Assembly: GCA_025617745.1 (NCBI GenBank)
Contig: CM046858.1
Coordinates: 36,287,119-36,351,118 of the forward strand
DNA length: 64,000 bases
Origin: Heliocidaris erythrogramma
Taxonomy: Eukaryota > Echinodermata > Echinoidea > Camarodonta > Echinometridae
Direction: 5' to 3'
The position numbers and the translations under genes are program-made. The stretch's first letter is position 1. Every line of letters starts with the position of its first letter. Positions 52,087 through 63,062 of the stretch are shown piece after piece. The notes beneath the pieces were generated by a model. The model was given only the letters and a program-made list of their open reading frames with translations. It did no database searches and had not been told where the DNA came from.

Positions 52087-55000
52087 GTGGGAAAATGCGA
52101 TATTAGAGGAGTAAAGTTGAGAATTCGTCACCACGAGATGAGGAACACTGCGCAGTTAAGTTTGCGTATTGCTCTCAAAATAGATTCCATATCAGTCTTT
52201 TCGTTATATTTTGTTTTGATACATCGCAAAGATCAATATAAACCTTTGGTCCTTACATACACGAACTCCTGGACTTAAAGCCTACACAACCGGCAAAATA
52301 TCCTCCTCCCACACTACTGCGTATGTACACTTTGTCATTGCATGTTTTCGCAGAAAATGGCACTTTTTGGGAAAAGGGGCATATTCATTGGTAGACAGAA
52401 AAATCCGTCTGTTTGGAAGAGTTTTTTTGACTTTCTCCTCCAAGAGGGATTCCGTGAAGCCAGACGAAGTCTCAGTGGAGCAGATCCCCGAACGAAATAG
52501 ACTGATTATTCGGTCTATTAAATTCATTGGCACTTGAGTCCGCCATGATTTTCCCGGGGATTTCCAGGCAGTTAGACCGACATTTGTTGAAAGTCACTAC
52601 ATTTTTAAATCTTGAAAAAAAAAAAAAAAATAAACAAACAAACATAATGAAAGATCACCATGGCTTGGAAATGCACCCTTTGACGTGTTAAAAGGCCATC
52701 GGGGATCGCTTGAGAAAATATTACATGAGCATGCACTAGATGGCTCCTTTCCAGCCAGCTAGATAGGGCACACTTTAGTACGAAAAGGCACACAGATAAG
52801 GGTGCTTTTAGAAAACGGGCACTTTGTGATATTGTCATTAAATTATATTGAAAAGAGGCCCGATTGGCCTCTGCTTGAAGCCATGGACTATTATGACGTT
52901 CTAAAGATGTGGCATGCAGCGGCGCCAGATTTGTGTTTCAGAATTAAGAACCTTCGGAAATTAAAACGAACCTTCGGAAAAACGAGTACCCCCACGTAGC
53001 TATATACGAAGGGATTTTTTTTCCTTTCAATTTTGTACGTTAATTTGAACTTTGCATTTTGGAGGCTCACAAGAGCGATTCATAGTCTGATCTTTATCCG
53101 CATCTTCTTCTTTTTTTCTTCATTTTTCTCTGTTCGAATAATGATTACCGTAATAGTCAGTATTAAATCTCCACTTTAAGTTGGCCATTTTCTAATTTCG
53201 GGGAGGGGCCGCAGGGGCGACCGATCCCTTGAATGCCTACTCAGCATTTTTAGTATTATATAAGACTATTATAAGCAGAGTAAGACAGTGTAAGAGAAGC
53301 ACAGGACGATATGAAATATTTATATGGACGCATTTATGTTGACTGGATATAACAGTGCCAGCATGTTATGCAATTCTTTGAAACTTTGCTTCCCTACTTA
53401 GCACTGAAGAGCACTGCTCAAATATTATACCTGTTGCTCTTTTTTTCAATATTTTGTTTATTATTATCATGATTTTTTTTCGAATCCAGAGAAATTATCT
53501 TAATCTTCCATGTCTTTCCTCAGTTTTGAAAGGAAATTTATAATACTTTTAATACCGGTCACTAGCAAGGGAGAGAGGATGGGGTGGGGTGGGGTCGGGT
53601 CGGGCTTGATGGTGTTTACCGCGTCATATTCTAAGGAGTCTTATAAGAAATTCCTCTTCATATTGATTGGATTTTATTTCTGCGTCCAATAGCGGGATAC
53701 AAAGATATTACTCAATATATATAAACAATTTTTCAGACATTAACAATTTACCATTAACAAAATGAAAATATGCACATAAAATTAACAGAATTTGTGAACG
53801 CAGGAGACCGTCATCATGAGCGAGTTGCTTGATGTCGATGGCGGCCTCAAAGTAACTTGAAGTAAGGATTAGTCAGGGGCAGATCCAGATGGGTGGGGCC
53901 GAATCGGCCGCCCCCCTTTGAAACTCAACTGGCATACCTTAAGATTGATGAAATAGACCGGCGTGGATGAACTTTTTTGGAGGGGGAGGGGGGGGGGGGG
54001 CTGCAGCCCCCAAGCTTCTCCACTTGTACGTACGCCAGTGTCGATCATCACGGTGTCAGATGATTACATCCGCCAATCACTAACGCTTGAATGCTCTCTC
54101 CCCCCCCCCCCCCCCCCCTCCCTGCACCCCATTGCCCTAATGCCCGGCTCACACGACTTCTGCGGGCTTTATTTAATTTGCTCGTCATGAAAAAGAGCCA
54201 TGCAAACAATACTTATAATTATTAATTCCAATTCCATTCACAAACTCGATTAGCGCAGGCACTGCATGACGTACGCGTCAGTGACATACTTTACGATGTT
54301 TTGAGCGTCATGAAATTGAGTGATATCGTTTAAAAAATGATGCAAAATTAATGTAAGTGTTCATTGCCTGCTAAGGCTAGATTGGCCCAGGTGTTGACGC
54401 ATTCGAAATGATACCTCATGTGAGCCCGGGGGGGGGGGGGGGGGGGGAGCAGGGGACCACCCAACTACAGTATATTTCTGCACAAGCGCGACCACAGGTT
54501 TTCCAAACGCCCCCTAAATGCGTGTTATCCATGCATTCGAGTATTTTCGCGTGCTTTCTTGAGATTTTACCCCCTAAAAAGAGACTCGTCGCACAAAATC
54601 CAGACAAGTATTCAGGGAAAGATACCCTAAACGCGTTTGACAAACTCAAACATACCCTTTTCCCCGATTTTTCGCCTTTTTGACATCTTAAACGCGTCAA
54701 GCGAGTGACGGTAACCGGCATAAACTACCCTTTTCACGCGTTTTGGGGGTCGCGCTTGTGTACAGCAGTATTAGTTGAGTGCCCCCCCCCCCCCCCCCCC
54801 GGGCGTGTGAGCAGGGTAGGGCCTAATGAGTCGTCGCCATCTTTATGCTGTCGTCGATTTTACAGAACGTGATGGTTCCAGGTTCCATCCACCAAATCAC
54901 GAAATTCCTTTTTTGCATTTTTGGCATCCGGTCCATACTATTATTGCGGTACTGATTCTACGCTGATACGTGCGCTGATAGGTAAATAAATGTGTTGATT

Positions 55001-55481
55001 GGTGCCGTGTTAATTATCCATAAACGGGTAGCGACAATAATTAATTTATTAATTAACAAAAATCATTAATTAACAAAAATGTCGGCGCCAACATCAAGTC
55101 GGCACTGCTTATTCATAAACACATGACTCGACATCGACTGAATCTATCATGTCACTGACTGGGTCTTCTTGATACTGCCTAAAAAGCTGCGTTTAATCCC
55201 AAAGTCCCAAATACGCGATCCTCAATGGTTGAAAATCAAGTTGAGCTTAATCTTTTGACTTGCGTTTTAAAAATGCAACTTTTTATGCAAAATAACTTAC
55301 ATCAATTCATCGACAAGACACCAATTCTAGGTCGATGATGAATGCATTTTTATATTGATGTTTTAATTATGAGTGCCGTAATTCAATCCATGTGGAAAAT
55401 TATGTGATCACTCGCAATTCGGACAAGAATGTCGTTATATGGTGATTCCCCCATTGAGACTGTCGGCTAATTCGAAATTAA
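52087..55481. other. Intergenic region between the two genes, first part
   Basis: No firm exon. A short ORF on the minus strand, ATG at 52546, encodes 24 residues starting MADSSANEF; it could be part of a 5' leader. A hAT-like left end (CAGGGGCAGATCC) is at 53875, and G/C runs lie near 53989-54000 and 54101-54118. The 54421-54803 element is listed separately. Confidence 0.4.
54421..54803. mobile_element. 383 bp element with GAGCCCGGGGG ends
   Basis: GAGCCCGGG plus a G run and AACTACAGTATATTTCTGCAC, AAGCGCGACC on the left pair with GGTCGCGCTTGTGTACAGCAG, TTAGTTGAGTG, a C run and CGGGCG on the right. Interior contains repeated AAACGCGT words. Non-coding despite a 101-codon ORF. Confidence 0.7.
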
Positions 55482-56102
55482 AGGCTGTCGGTACTCCGGC
55501 CTGAAATTAATATGAATTGAATAAATAGAGTAAAATTAAACAAACAAATCACTGAAAATTTCATCGAAATCGGATGAAAAATAATGAAGTTATGGAATTT
55601 TTAAGTTTTGCATTATTTTGGTAAAACAGTTATGTGCACGTCATCATGAATATGTAGTGAATGAGTGATGATGTCATATCCCCACCTTTTCTTTTGTATT
55701 TTATTATATGAAATTGCAATTATTCAAATTTTCTGCTCAAAGCCTATAATTAAAAGGACTGACTCCTTATTTAATGTGTAAGTTCATCATTGCTGTAACT
55801 TATTTTGTTACAAGGGAGATATTTTTTATAGACATCTATAAAAAAATGAAATAACGAAGATTTCATATAATATAGTTAAAAAAGGAAAGTGGGGACGTGA
55901 CATCATCAGCTCACTCATTACATATTCATGATGACATGCATAGAACTGTTTCCGAAAATAATGCAAAACTTAAAAATTCAATAACTTTGTTATTTTTTAT
56001 CGGATTTCGATGAAATTTTCAGTGTTTTGCTTGTTTAATTTTACTCTGTTCATTCAATTAATATTATTTTCAGGTCGGAGTACTCCTTTAATAGGCTGTC
56101 GG
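55482..56102. mobile_element. 601 bp foldback element with 10 bp target duplication
   Basis: The unit 55492-56092 has ends TACTCCGGCCTGAAATTAAT and complement, with arms including GAAATTTTCAGTG/CACTGAAAATTTC and CATCATGAATATG/CATATTCATGATG. It is flanked by AGGCTGTCGG at 55482-55491 and 56093-56102. Duplications of 9-10 bp fit Mutator-like elements. Confidence 0.85.
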
Positions 56103-56683
56103 AAAAAATGACTTTTTTTTTTTTTTAAAGGGGGAACAATATCCGACAACCCGTTGGTTACCTTGTAAGCAAATGTGAAAATCTGATGAAACTTCTTTTC
56201 TTGTCTGTCTTCTCTTGTAGGAAAATTATCAGCTATATACCTAGTCGCGAAATTCGGTACATCCTGCAGTCTACCCGCCCCCCCCCCCCCCCTCATTGAA
56301 TAGTCTACTCTAGACGCCCCCTGAATTTGGCTTTTGGTCACTATGGGTTTTATATTTATGCCCTCGCATAATAATAGTCATGTTGACATAATAAACCTTT
56401 GATTGAACTGAACACGCTGAATTATAAATAGCTGCCCATTTAGGGAGGGGAAATATGCAGCTAGCATTCACGCTCGCCTAGTGCTTGCTATATATACCCA
56501 GACGTTGTATGTCCGGACATTTGGTTATCCGAACTGGTGATTTTTAAACAGTAAATTGAACAACTTATCATGTAAATTGTGACAAATCTTTCACAGGGTA
56601 GGTTGAAAATCAAGTGAATTGCAAATATTCACTGATTTTAGTGTTACCTGATGCATATTTTTCGTAACTGCTGACGCAAAGGC

Positions 56684-56777
56684 CGATTCGTTCGGTATAG
56701 ATAAAGCATTGGAGGGGCAAGAATTGTTTGTGAACGAAGCTCTGCCCCTCCAATGCTTTGCTATTTCGAACGAATCG
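56684..56777. repeat. 94 bp near-perfect hairpin
   Basis: CGATTCGTTCGGTATAG...AAAGCATTGGAGGGGCA on the left is complementary to TGCCCCTCCAATGCTTT...CTATTTCGAACGAATCG on the right, with a loop of about 18 bases. It may be a tiny MITE or a structured RNA. Confidence 0.8.
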
Positions 56778-57146
56778 ACACCTCTGATCTGACGGCAAAA
56801 TTGACAGGCTAATATTGTCATCTTTGGTAGACTTGGTATCAGATTGTGTTCCTGCAGGACATCGGAGATTATGGAATAAAAAGTATATCCCCCCCCCCCA
56901 ATCTAGACGGATAATCAGCATCACAGATAGACACATTTATCGTTATATCGCTACTTCAAGTGTACGGACTCACAAGCCCCCATCCTACAAATATAGTTAC
57001 ATTAAGAAAAAAATATATGTGTTTTTATTTTTTCAGAAGTTATACATTTCCCTGCTAGTGCTAGATACATCTTTCGATCAACGCGCTGCCTTGGCACAAC
57101 TAGGCGTTGTGGCGTGCGCCTGCAATCCAGCTAACAGTGGAAGTTA

Positions 57147-58010
57147 TTAAAGGAGAATTAACACTAGAATATAAATGTACTTATGTTCAAGGTGTAATAT
57201 ATTCTTAATCATTGACAAATATCAGGAAAGGGTTTAAATCAAGACATTCTAGCTCACGGTATCATCTGCTAACACTTCATGGGGCTGCCATTTTCTTAAT
57301 GACATGGAGTTACATGAACCATTGGAAACCGTTCCGGTCAGGAAGATATTTTTAATCCAAGAGCTAAATTGCCTCTCTTCATTATAAAAAAAATCCCCAT
57401 ATATGATGGAAAATACATAACAGGTGTATACATATATTTTAAAATTTGAAATCTATATAGATTTCTTTTTAAATTCTCTGGTTTTGCTAACTAGTAATCG
57501 ATTTCTTGGTCTTGCCTGGCAGAGCAGAACATAATTTATACAACGCGCATTCTGACTTTTGAAGTCCATTATCTCAAAGCAGGTGAATGCATAGTTTGTC
57601 ACTATTGACGCTCGGGAAAGTCATCATCCATAAATTTGCATTAATTCGCTCCGTCGCATACGTCATAGTATCAAGAAAATATATTGAAAAATTATATTGA
57701 GTAAAATCGTAATTTTCAAAGAAATATAAAACACATTTTCGTGTTTAGAATATATATATCTGTTAAATAATTTAAATCTCAAATGGAATTTTGTATCAGG
57801 AAGAAAGACAATTTTGCATTCGGATTAAAAATATCTTTATGTACACATCAAGAAAATGGCAGCCCCCGGGTATCGCTAGCAGACGATAAATCTTGCTTAG
57901 AAAATCTTGATTTATACCCATTTCGTATATTTCAATGCAAAGTTACGTAGGACAATCAGAAGGAATAGATTACATCTTTGAATAAAAGCACGTTTTGAGG
58001 TTAATTTCCC
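57147..58010. mobile_element. Foldback element with TTAAAGG ends, copy 2
   Basis: TTAAAGGAGAATTAAC at the left and GAGGTTAATTTCCC at the right are complementary. Inner GGGGCTGCCATTTTC and AATGGCAGCCCCCGG, with GCTAGCAGACGATAA, match 25191-25844. Confidence 0.65.
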
Positions 58011-58294
58011 AGGTCGGTCCCCTGACGTAAATAATCATATCTGATCATATCTGATTGATACACGGCTGTAAAAACACCATTGCACCCCCACACCCCCCTA
58101 CACACACCCATCTATATTTTTTCTATTGTTCGAATTTCAACCGATGACACCACTATTGAATTGCGTCACAAAATTCATTGACGGAATAAACCTCACCAAT
58201 TGTTGACAACCGATGACCTATTGAATTACTACCTTTGTTCGATGTCATCGGTTTGAACGCGTAAACATGTACACCCCCCACACACAGTCTTGTA

Positions 58295-58457
58295 TTGCTT
58301 TATTTCCGAGGACAAGTATTGTTCCTCTATTGTTCCTCCGTCCTCGGACAGTCGACGGAATAAGGCATAAATTCATTGTTCGACGTTCGAGGACTATTGT
58401 CCGGCTTCCGAGGACCATTGTTCTCATGATTTTTTTTTTGTTCTCTGTCCAAAATAC
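58295..58457 (+). repeat. Inverted ~165 bp repeat, left copy
   Basis: TTTCCGAGGACAAGTATTGT through CTCTGTCC is the complement of 60580-60752 at over 90% identity. The unit is built of repeated TCCGAGGAC/CTCGGA words separated by AATTGTTC-like spacers. An adjoining (CA)n tract (58473-58492) is mirrored by the (GT)n at the right copy's other flank. Confidence 0.85.
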
Positions 58458-58510
58458 GGCTAAACACGCCCACACACACACACACACACACAGGCATTGG
58501 CATTGTTCTG

Positions 58511-58816
58511 GGGTGGTATTCTGAAAATTGCTGTAATTTTCGTTGTACTTTGTTGTATCTTCCGGAGATAATACCTCGCTAATATTGTTGTAAGTTGGTA
58601 TTCTGAAAATTGTCTTTCAAAGGACAGCCTTTATATTATCTTTGACATTTTACCAATCAAGATGGATTTTATATACGTAGGTTAACCAATAGGAGAACGA
58701 GAACCCATTATGTCTAACCAAGGAGTTATCACAGATAACACCTTGGTCTAACACATGCGCAGAATGAACAAAGATACAACAAAAGTTACAAAACAACAAT
58801 TTTCAGAATACCGCCC
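58511..58816. mobile_element. 306 bp MITE with GGGYGGTATTCTGAAAATTG ends
   Basis: GGGTGGTATTCTGAAAATTG matches the complement of CAATTTTCAGAATACCGCCC; GTTGTATCTT pairs with AAGATACAAC. A second inner GGTATTCTGAAAATTG copy sits at 58597. Non-coding. Confidence 0.8.
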
Positions 58817-60579
58817 AGAGCTTTACATACAGAGAGTTGGGACACTAGAGGTCGCTTCTGATTGGTCAGTCATTTCATGGAGCTTCAAATAGTTTCCTCC
58901 CATAGAGAATATACGTGAAAAGGAACTATTGGGAGCTCCAGGATCCGTCATGACCCCGTACGCTTAGGCTTATTATGCGCGTGTCACAACTCTCTCTTTC
59001 AAAGCGCTCTGGCATTGTAGCTCTAGCGCCATCTGCAGCTAGCCTAGCCGAGTCATTCAAATTGTTTGTGCGCGGTAGATCAAAGGGTGCCCAAAACAAC
59101 GATTTTCGTGTTGATTTTCGCAAGTAAATTTCACTCTGGATTCAGTTCGTCATAAAGGTGACCTGAAACTTTCATTTGCAGAAGATTCCATGGATAAATA
59201 TTCAACATATGCATCGGTAATATTGAATATTATGCCTATTTTAGAGTCCAATGTGTATGTGTAGTCCGAGATACGCTGTTTTGGCGTCGGTATACTATTA
59301 GTTTTGCTTAAACAGCGCTGATCCAGTGCTGTTTGTGTTTGTGTATTAAAGACAAGTGAAGCCGTACCGGAAGCGTACCGGTGACTGTCACGCTTATTAC
59401 TTGAGACTTGTAGGTCTGCACATGGGGGCCATGCCCATATGGTCTCCATATTCAGCCCCTTAAGAAAAACAAAACCTTTAGCCGAAGTTTAGGGGGGGGG
59501 GGGGGGGGCTAGACAGAACAGACTGACAGAGTCACCTTTGAAAAGCACACGCACACAATTAACAGAAAGAAAAAGCAGTGTTGATTGAATTTTATTGAAT
59601 TTTATAAGTGAATGAAAATTTATTTTTTATAAAATAAATCCCTAACGTTACTGACAGTTATTCATGTTGTTAATGCACGAAATTGTTGACGTATCTTCAG
59701 GAGGTCACCAATAAGCAGGAACTTTAACACCAAATTGAGATCCAATAGCAAGATCAAAGCAGATTAAAGCCCTAATTCCTAAACTTTCTTCACATTTGCA
59801 TAATTTGCTCACTGAAGTGTAACACATAGTATTTTTATCAAAATAAAATCAGACGAACTCCCCATAATAGCAATGAAGGGATGTTCTTTTGTCTACCAGG
59901 GCAATTGTTGAAGGTACAATGAGGAGCTGTATATTTTGTCTGCTTCTTTGTTCGGCATGTTCATAGTGACAGGAAGCAATTGAATTTTAGTCCATTAGTG
60001 CAAAAAAGGCTTTTCCAGCCCCACATGCTCATTGAAGCGTAAAATTTTGAATGAAATGCCATAGGATCACTGATACATGTACACCGGACATAAACATAAT
60101 GGATTCAAATGTTATTCAAAGGATTTTTAGTGCACAAAATCAAGTTAAAGAGGTAAAAACACCAGAATAATCGCTGAATTCTGAGAAAATACTTCCATTT
60201 ACATTTTAAGATGATAAAATATCTGATTTCCAGACAATTTCCTCTAGTGGAGCTTTATCACCTTCATCAAGTAATATTTTCAGGCCGATTTTGCCGACGA
60301 TGTTGCTCGTTTGGAGCTGTCACATGCGCTTGGGAATGCACATTCGCCTATGGAGGCGGTACAGAGGTACATTGTGCAAGGTTATTTATAATGTGTACGT
60401 GTGTACCAACAGAGGTATACTTGTGTGACTAATTGGACAGTCAAACACAATAGATGCCTTTATTCCGTCAGGCTTGTGTGGCTTTTTTTGCTGCTTGTGT
60501 GGCTATTTGAACAATAGAGAGAACAAAGGGAAAGACACACAAGTATAACTGCGTGAGTATGTGCGTTTGTTTAGCATTA
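58817..60579. other. Possible CEP57 upstream region
   Basis: No exon could be proven. The stretch 58920-59130 is relatively CpG-rich and ends in a plausible donor (TTCGCAA|GTAAAT near 59127), so a non-coding first exon of the plus-strand CEP57 gene could start here. That is inference. A G run lies at 59491-59507. Confidence 0.3.
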
Positions 60580-60752
60580 TGTCCGAGGACATTTTCGGAC
60601 AGAGAACAAAAAAAAAATCATGACAACAATGGTCCTCGGAAGCCGGACAATAGTCCTCGAACGTCGAACAATGAATTTGTGCTTTATTCCGTCGACTGTC
60701 CGAGGACGAGTAACAATAGAGGAACAATAGTTGTCCTCGGAAGTAAAGCCAT
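60580..60752 (-). repeat. Inverted ~165 bp repeat, right copy
   Basis: Complement of 58295-58457, 2.1 kb away. It contains CCTCGGAAGCCGGACAATAG and GTCGACTGTCCGAGGAC. Confidence 0.85.
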
Positions 60753-60754
60753 GT

Positions 60755-60758
<4 letters not shown>

Positions 60759-60811
<53 letters not shown>
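60759..60811 (+). repeat. (GT)n microsatellite
   Basis: About 26 uninterrupted GT units, ending GCGCAC, 66 bp before the first recognised CEP57 exon. Confidence 0.95.
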
Positions 60812-60814
<3 letters not shown>

Positions 60815-60876
60815 ACAGATGAGTGACTTGATTCCTTTTTCATAACAAAGGCCCTCTTCTAATATCTTGCCACCAG

Positions 60877-61108
60877 ACATCAACAAGGAGGCTCGAGGGA
60901 GTAGGTGGACTAGCCTCACCATATGGAAGGACCACAGGTACACTAGGAGGTATAGATGGAAGGTTGCAAGGAGAGGATACATCCTTCAACGTGGAGTCGG
61001 TCTCCTCCTACCAGGATTACCCGGCAGCCAGGCCGCTGCTGGGGGATCAGATCTCTAGGAGGAAGCATCCAGAGCAGGTGCGAGCAGTCCCAGAGAGCAA
61101 CAGTAGAG
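60877..61108 (+). CDS. CEP57 N-terminal exon
   Basis: Acceptor TTGCCACCAG| then 77 codons plus one base, donor AGAG|GTGAGA. It starts TSTRRLEGVGGL, is Gly/Ser/Thr-rich, and ends PESNSR with the first base of Ala. No ATG lies in frame, so translation must begin in an exon further left. Confidence 0.85.
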
Positions 61109-63062
61109 GTGAGAGAAGGACTCTATGTCAGTTTTTTACAGGGCATGCTTTATATAACGTGTGCAAGTACAATGCAACTTGTCATATGAGCCTGTTCTCT
61201 CAGTCCAATGCTAAAGCGGAGAAACCTGCTAACAAACATGTTTGTCAGGAGATTCCTGAACAAGTGGTTCACAGGTTTAATAGGTTTTGCTGACGAAAGA
61301 GAACCTTGGAACGGTGTGAACTCTACTGGCTTACTCCTGCAATTTTTGTGTGGCTAATATTCAGTCTGAACAAGGACTTACAGACTTACAGATGCATGGT
61401 TCACCATGTGGTTAGTCCTGAAAAGGACTATTGAGTAAGAAGAAGAAAGTGGAGAAAAATTGAGAGGAGAAGAAAAGGAAAGGCGAGATAGAAATTCAGA
61501 GAGTGTAGAAGTAATCTTTCTTGAAAGTGTGAAGTCCTGAAAAGGACTGTAAACCAGGTGAGAAGGCTTTATCAGTACCACCATGCAAATTTCTACCTTC
61601 AAAGATCATCTGATATGAATAGAATGTATTAATCACTTACTAATATGATGGCTCAGCTTGTTAACAGCTGTGATGTGTGCCTTGAGGCAGTTAGAGGGAA
61701 GATTTGTAAGCTGGAGTTTAAGAGAGACGGAACAGAGACATAAATTGAAGTCATTTTGCAAGGAGACCAGTGTGGAAATGATGAATATGTCATAATTATC
61801 AATTTGATGATTGTTCTTATTAACAGCTGTGGTGTCTGCTCTGAGAGGGCTACAGGAGAAGATCCGTAAGCTGGAGCTGGAGCGAGCCCAAGCGGAGAAT
61901 AACCTCAAATCACTCTCCAAGGAGACCCGTCAGTACAGGCAGACCCTGCAGGAGCCCACTACCCCCAAGAAGAAGACACAGCGGGAAACGCAGACTGCTA
62001 GGGATGTAAAAGGTTTGAACCATAAACAAATTAGAAGGGTGCGAATGGATGCATGGACAAGGGATTTACATGCCAAAGCAGGCTTTTAGTGGGAGGGCGT
62101 CTACATGTACATGTTCAAAATATTTCTTGTGGGAGATGCCCTGTAACTATTTTTGATATACATTATTAATGGAATTTTATTTTTCTACTTTGCACACCAA
62201 ATTTTAAAAGCCTGTCTATTTTTTTTTCCATTCATACATATATTCCCATCCATAAATAATTCACATTGTTTACAGTGATATTGAGTACTCCAGCAATAAT
62301 ATCTGTTAAACGGTTCACAAATTTGACAAAAATATACATGTATGTTCATGTCTTCCTTTAAGGCACATGCCAAAGTAAGTACAAGTCCTTGATGGATAAA
62401 ACTTTAACAAATGGGGCTAGGCTATGGTGCGTTTTGTTCTATTTCTTGATCTCTATATATGTAGGGAAGTAAATTGTAAGAATGACTATCAACTATCAAT
62501 AACTACAGTACCCTCAAAATATTTCTCCATCTGGTACTCTAATCTTTGAATTTTGACATTTCACACTTAAAACGTGTGGAATAGTTTATTGAAGTTGGTT
62601 GTAGAAATAGTGTAATTTTTTTTTGTTTTGTTTTGTTAAACTTTATTTTGTTTCATTTCCTATATCCGGTAGTTATTATCCAGCAAAGATCTCTCTTTAA
62701 TTTGATTGGAGAATATGAGAATTTACTTCACAGAATCTCTTTGCAAAATGATAATAATACTAGAGTACTCACTTTCTCAACCGTTCACCACTTTCCGATG
62801 TTCCATGTTTGTCTTCTCAGAGGTCCAGAGCCAGCTCTCCGGGGCGGACCAGCGCATTCCACTACTTGAGAAGCAGCTGGAGTACATGCGTCGGATGGTG
62901 CAGAGCGCAGAGAGTGATAGGCAGGCGGCGCTGAGGATGGCCGAGGCTCGGAGGACGCAGGACGCCCTTGCTCAACGAGAGGAGATCCAAAGTCAGGAAG
63001 AGAAGTTGCGGAAGCTGGAGAGGGAATACAGCCGTCTGACCGCTGACCAGACAGTTTCTCAG
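60877..63062 (+). CDS. CEP57: CEP57-family centrosomal protein, three internal exons (partial)
   Basis: CEP57 (translokin) and CEP57L1 are coiled-coil proteins of the pericentriolar material that bind microtubules and help control centriole duplication. Exons 60877-61108, 61827-62012 and 62821-63062 join in frame. Exon 1 of the set gives SSYQDYPAARPLLGDQISRR and AVPESNSR; the human relative has PESNSR at the same exon edge. Exon 2 gives SALRGLQEKIRKLELERAQA and SLSKETRQY, the start of the N-terminal coiled coil. Exon 3 gives LLEKQLEYMRRM and a long Glu/Arg/Gln-rich helix. This covers the N-terminal centrosome-targeting half. The initiator exon and the C-terminal microtubule-binding half are not in view. 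CEP57 and CEP57L1 cannot be separated from this portion. Confidence 0.9.
61653..61785 (+). pseudogene. Decayed duplicate of the CEP57 coiled-coil exon
   Basis: From TTAACAGCTGTGATGTGTGC onward, this matches the exon at 61827 including its intron-side TTAACAG acceptor: GAGGGAAGATTTGTAAGCTGGAG mirrors CAGGAGAAGATCCGTAAGCTGGAG, and TGCAAGGAGACC mirrors CTCCAAGGAGACC. A one-base deletion near the GGGAAG word shifts the frame, and a TAA appears in ACATAAATTG. It lies about 170 bp before the intact exon. Confidence 0.8.
61827..62012 (+). CDS. CEP57 coiled-coil exon
   Basis: Acceptor TTATTAACAG|, first two bases complete an Ala codon. Encodes VVSALRGLQEKIRKLELERA, then KSLSKETRQYRQTL and a Lys/Gln/Thr-rich linker. 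Two donors are possible: AAAG|GTTTGA (62012), which makes a Glu with the next exon's AG, or GAT|GTAAAA (62005), which would require the next exon to start at 62823. The first is preferred because a Glu is conserved there (human has QELTSQL, here KEVQSQL). Confidence 0.85.
62013..62820. other. CEP57 intron
   Basis: No exon or bounded repeat is recognised. T-rich tract and CATGTACATGT words only; a small missed exon cannot be excluded given the junction ambiguity. Confidence 0.5.
62821..63062 (+). CDS. CEP57 coiled-coil exon, downstream
   Basis: Acceptor GTCTTCTCAG|, 242 bases, ending phase 0 at TCTCAG|GTACAC. Encodes VQSQLSGADQRIPLLEKQLE, YMRRMVQSAESDRQ, and EEKLRKLEREYSRLT. GC-rich codon use here is clearly unlike the AT-rich flanks, supporting coding. 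Confidence 0.92.

Noticed and set aside
52282-52533. 83-codon ORF on the minus strand as the importin first exon
   Set aside because: No similarity to importin N-termini, no donor at its end and the frame is closed upstream of exon 1.
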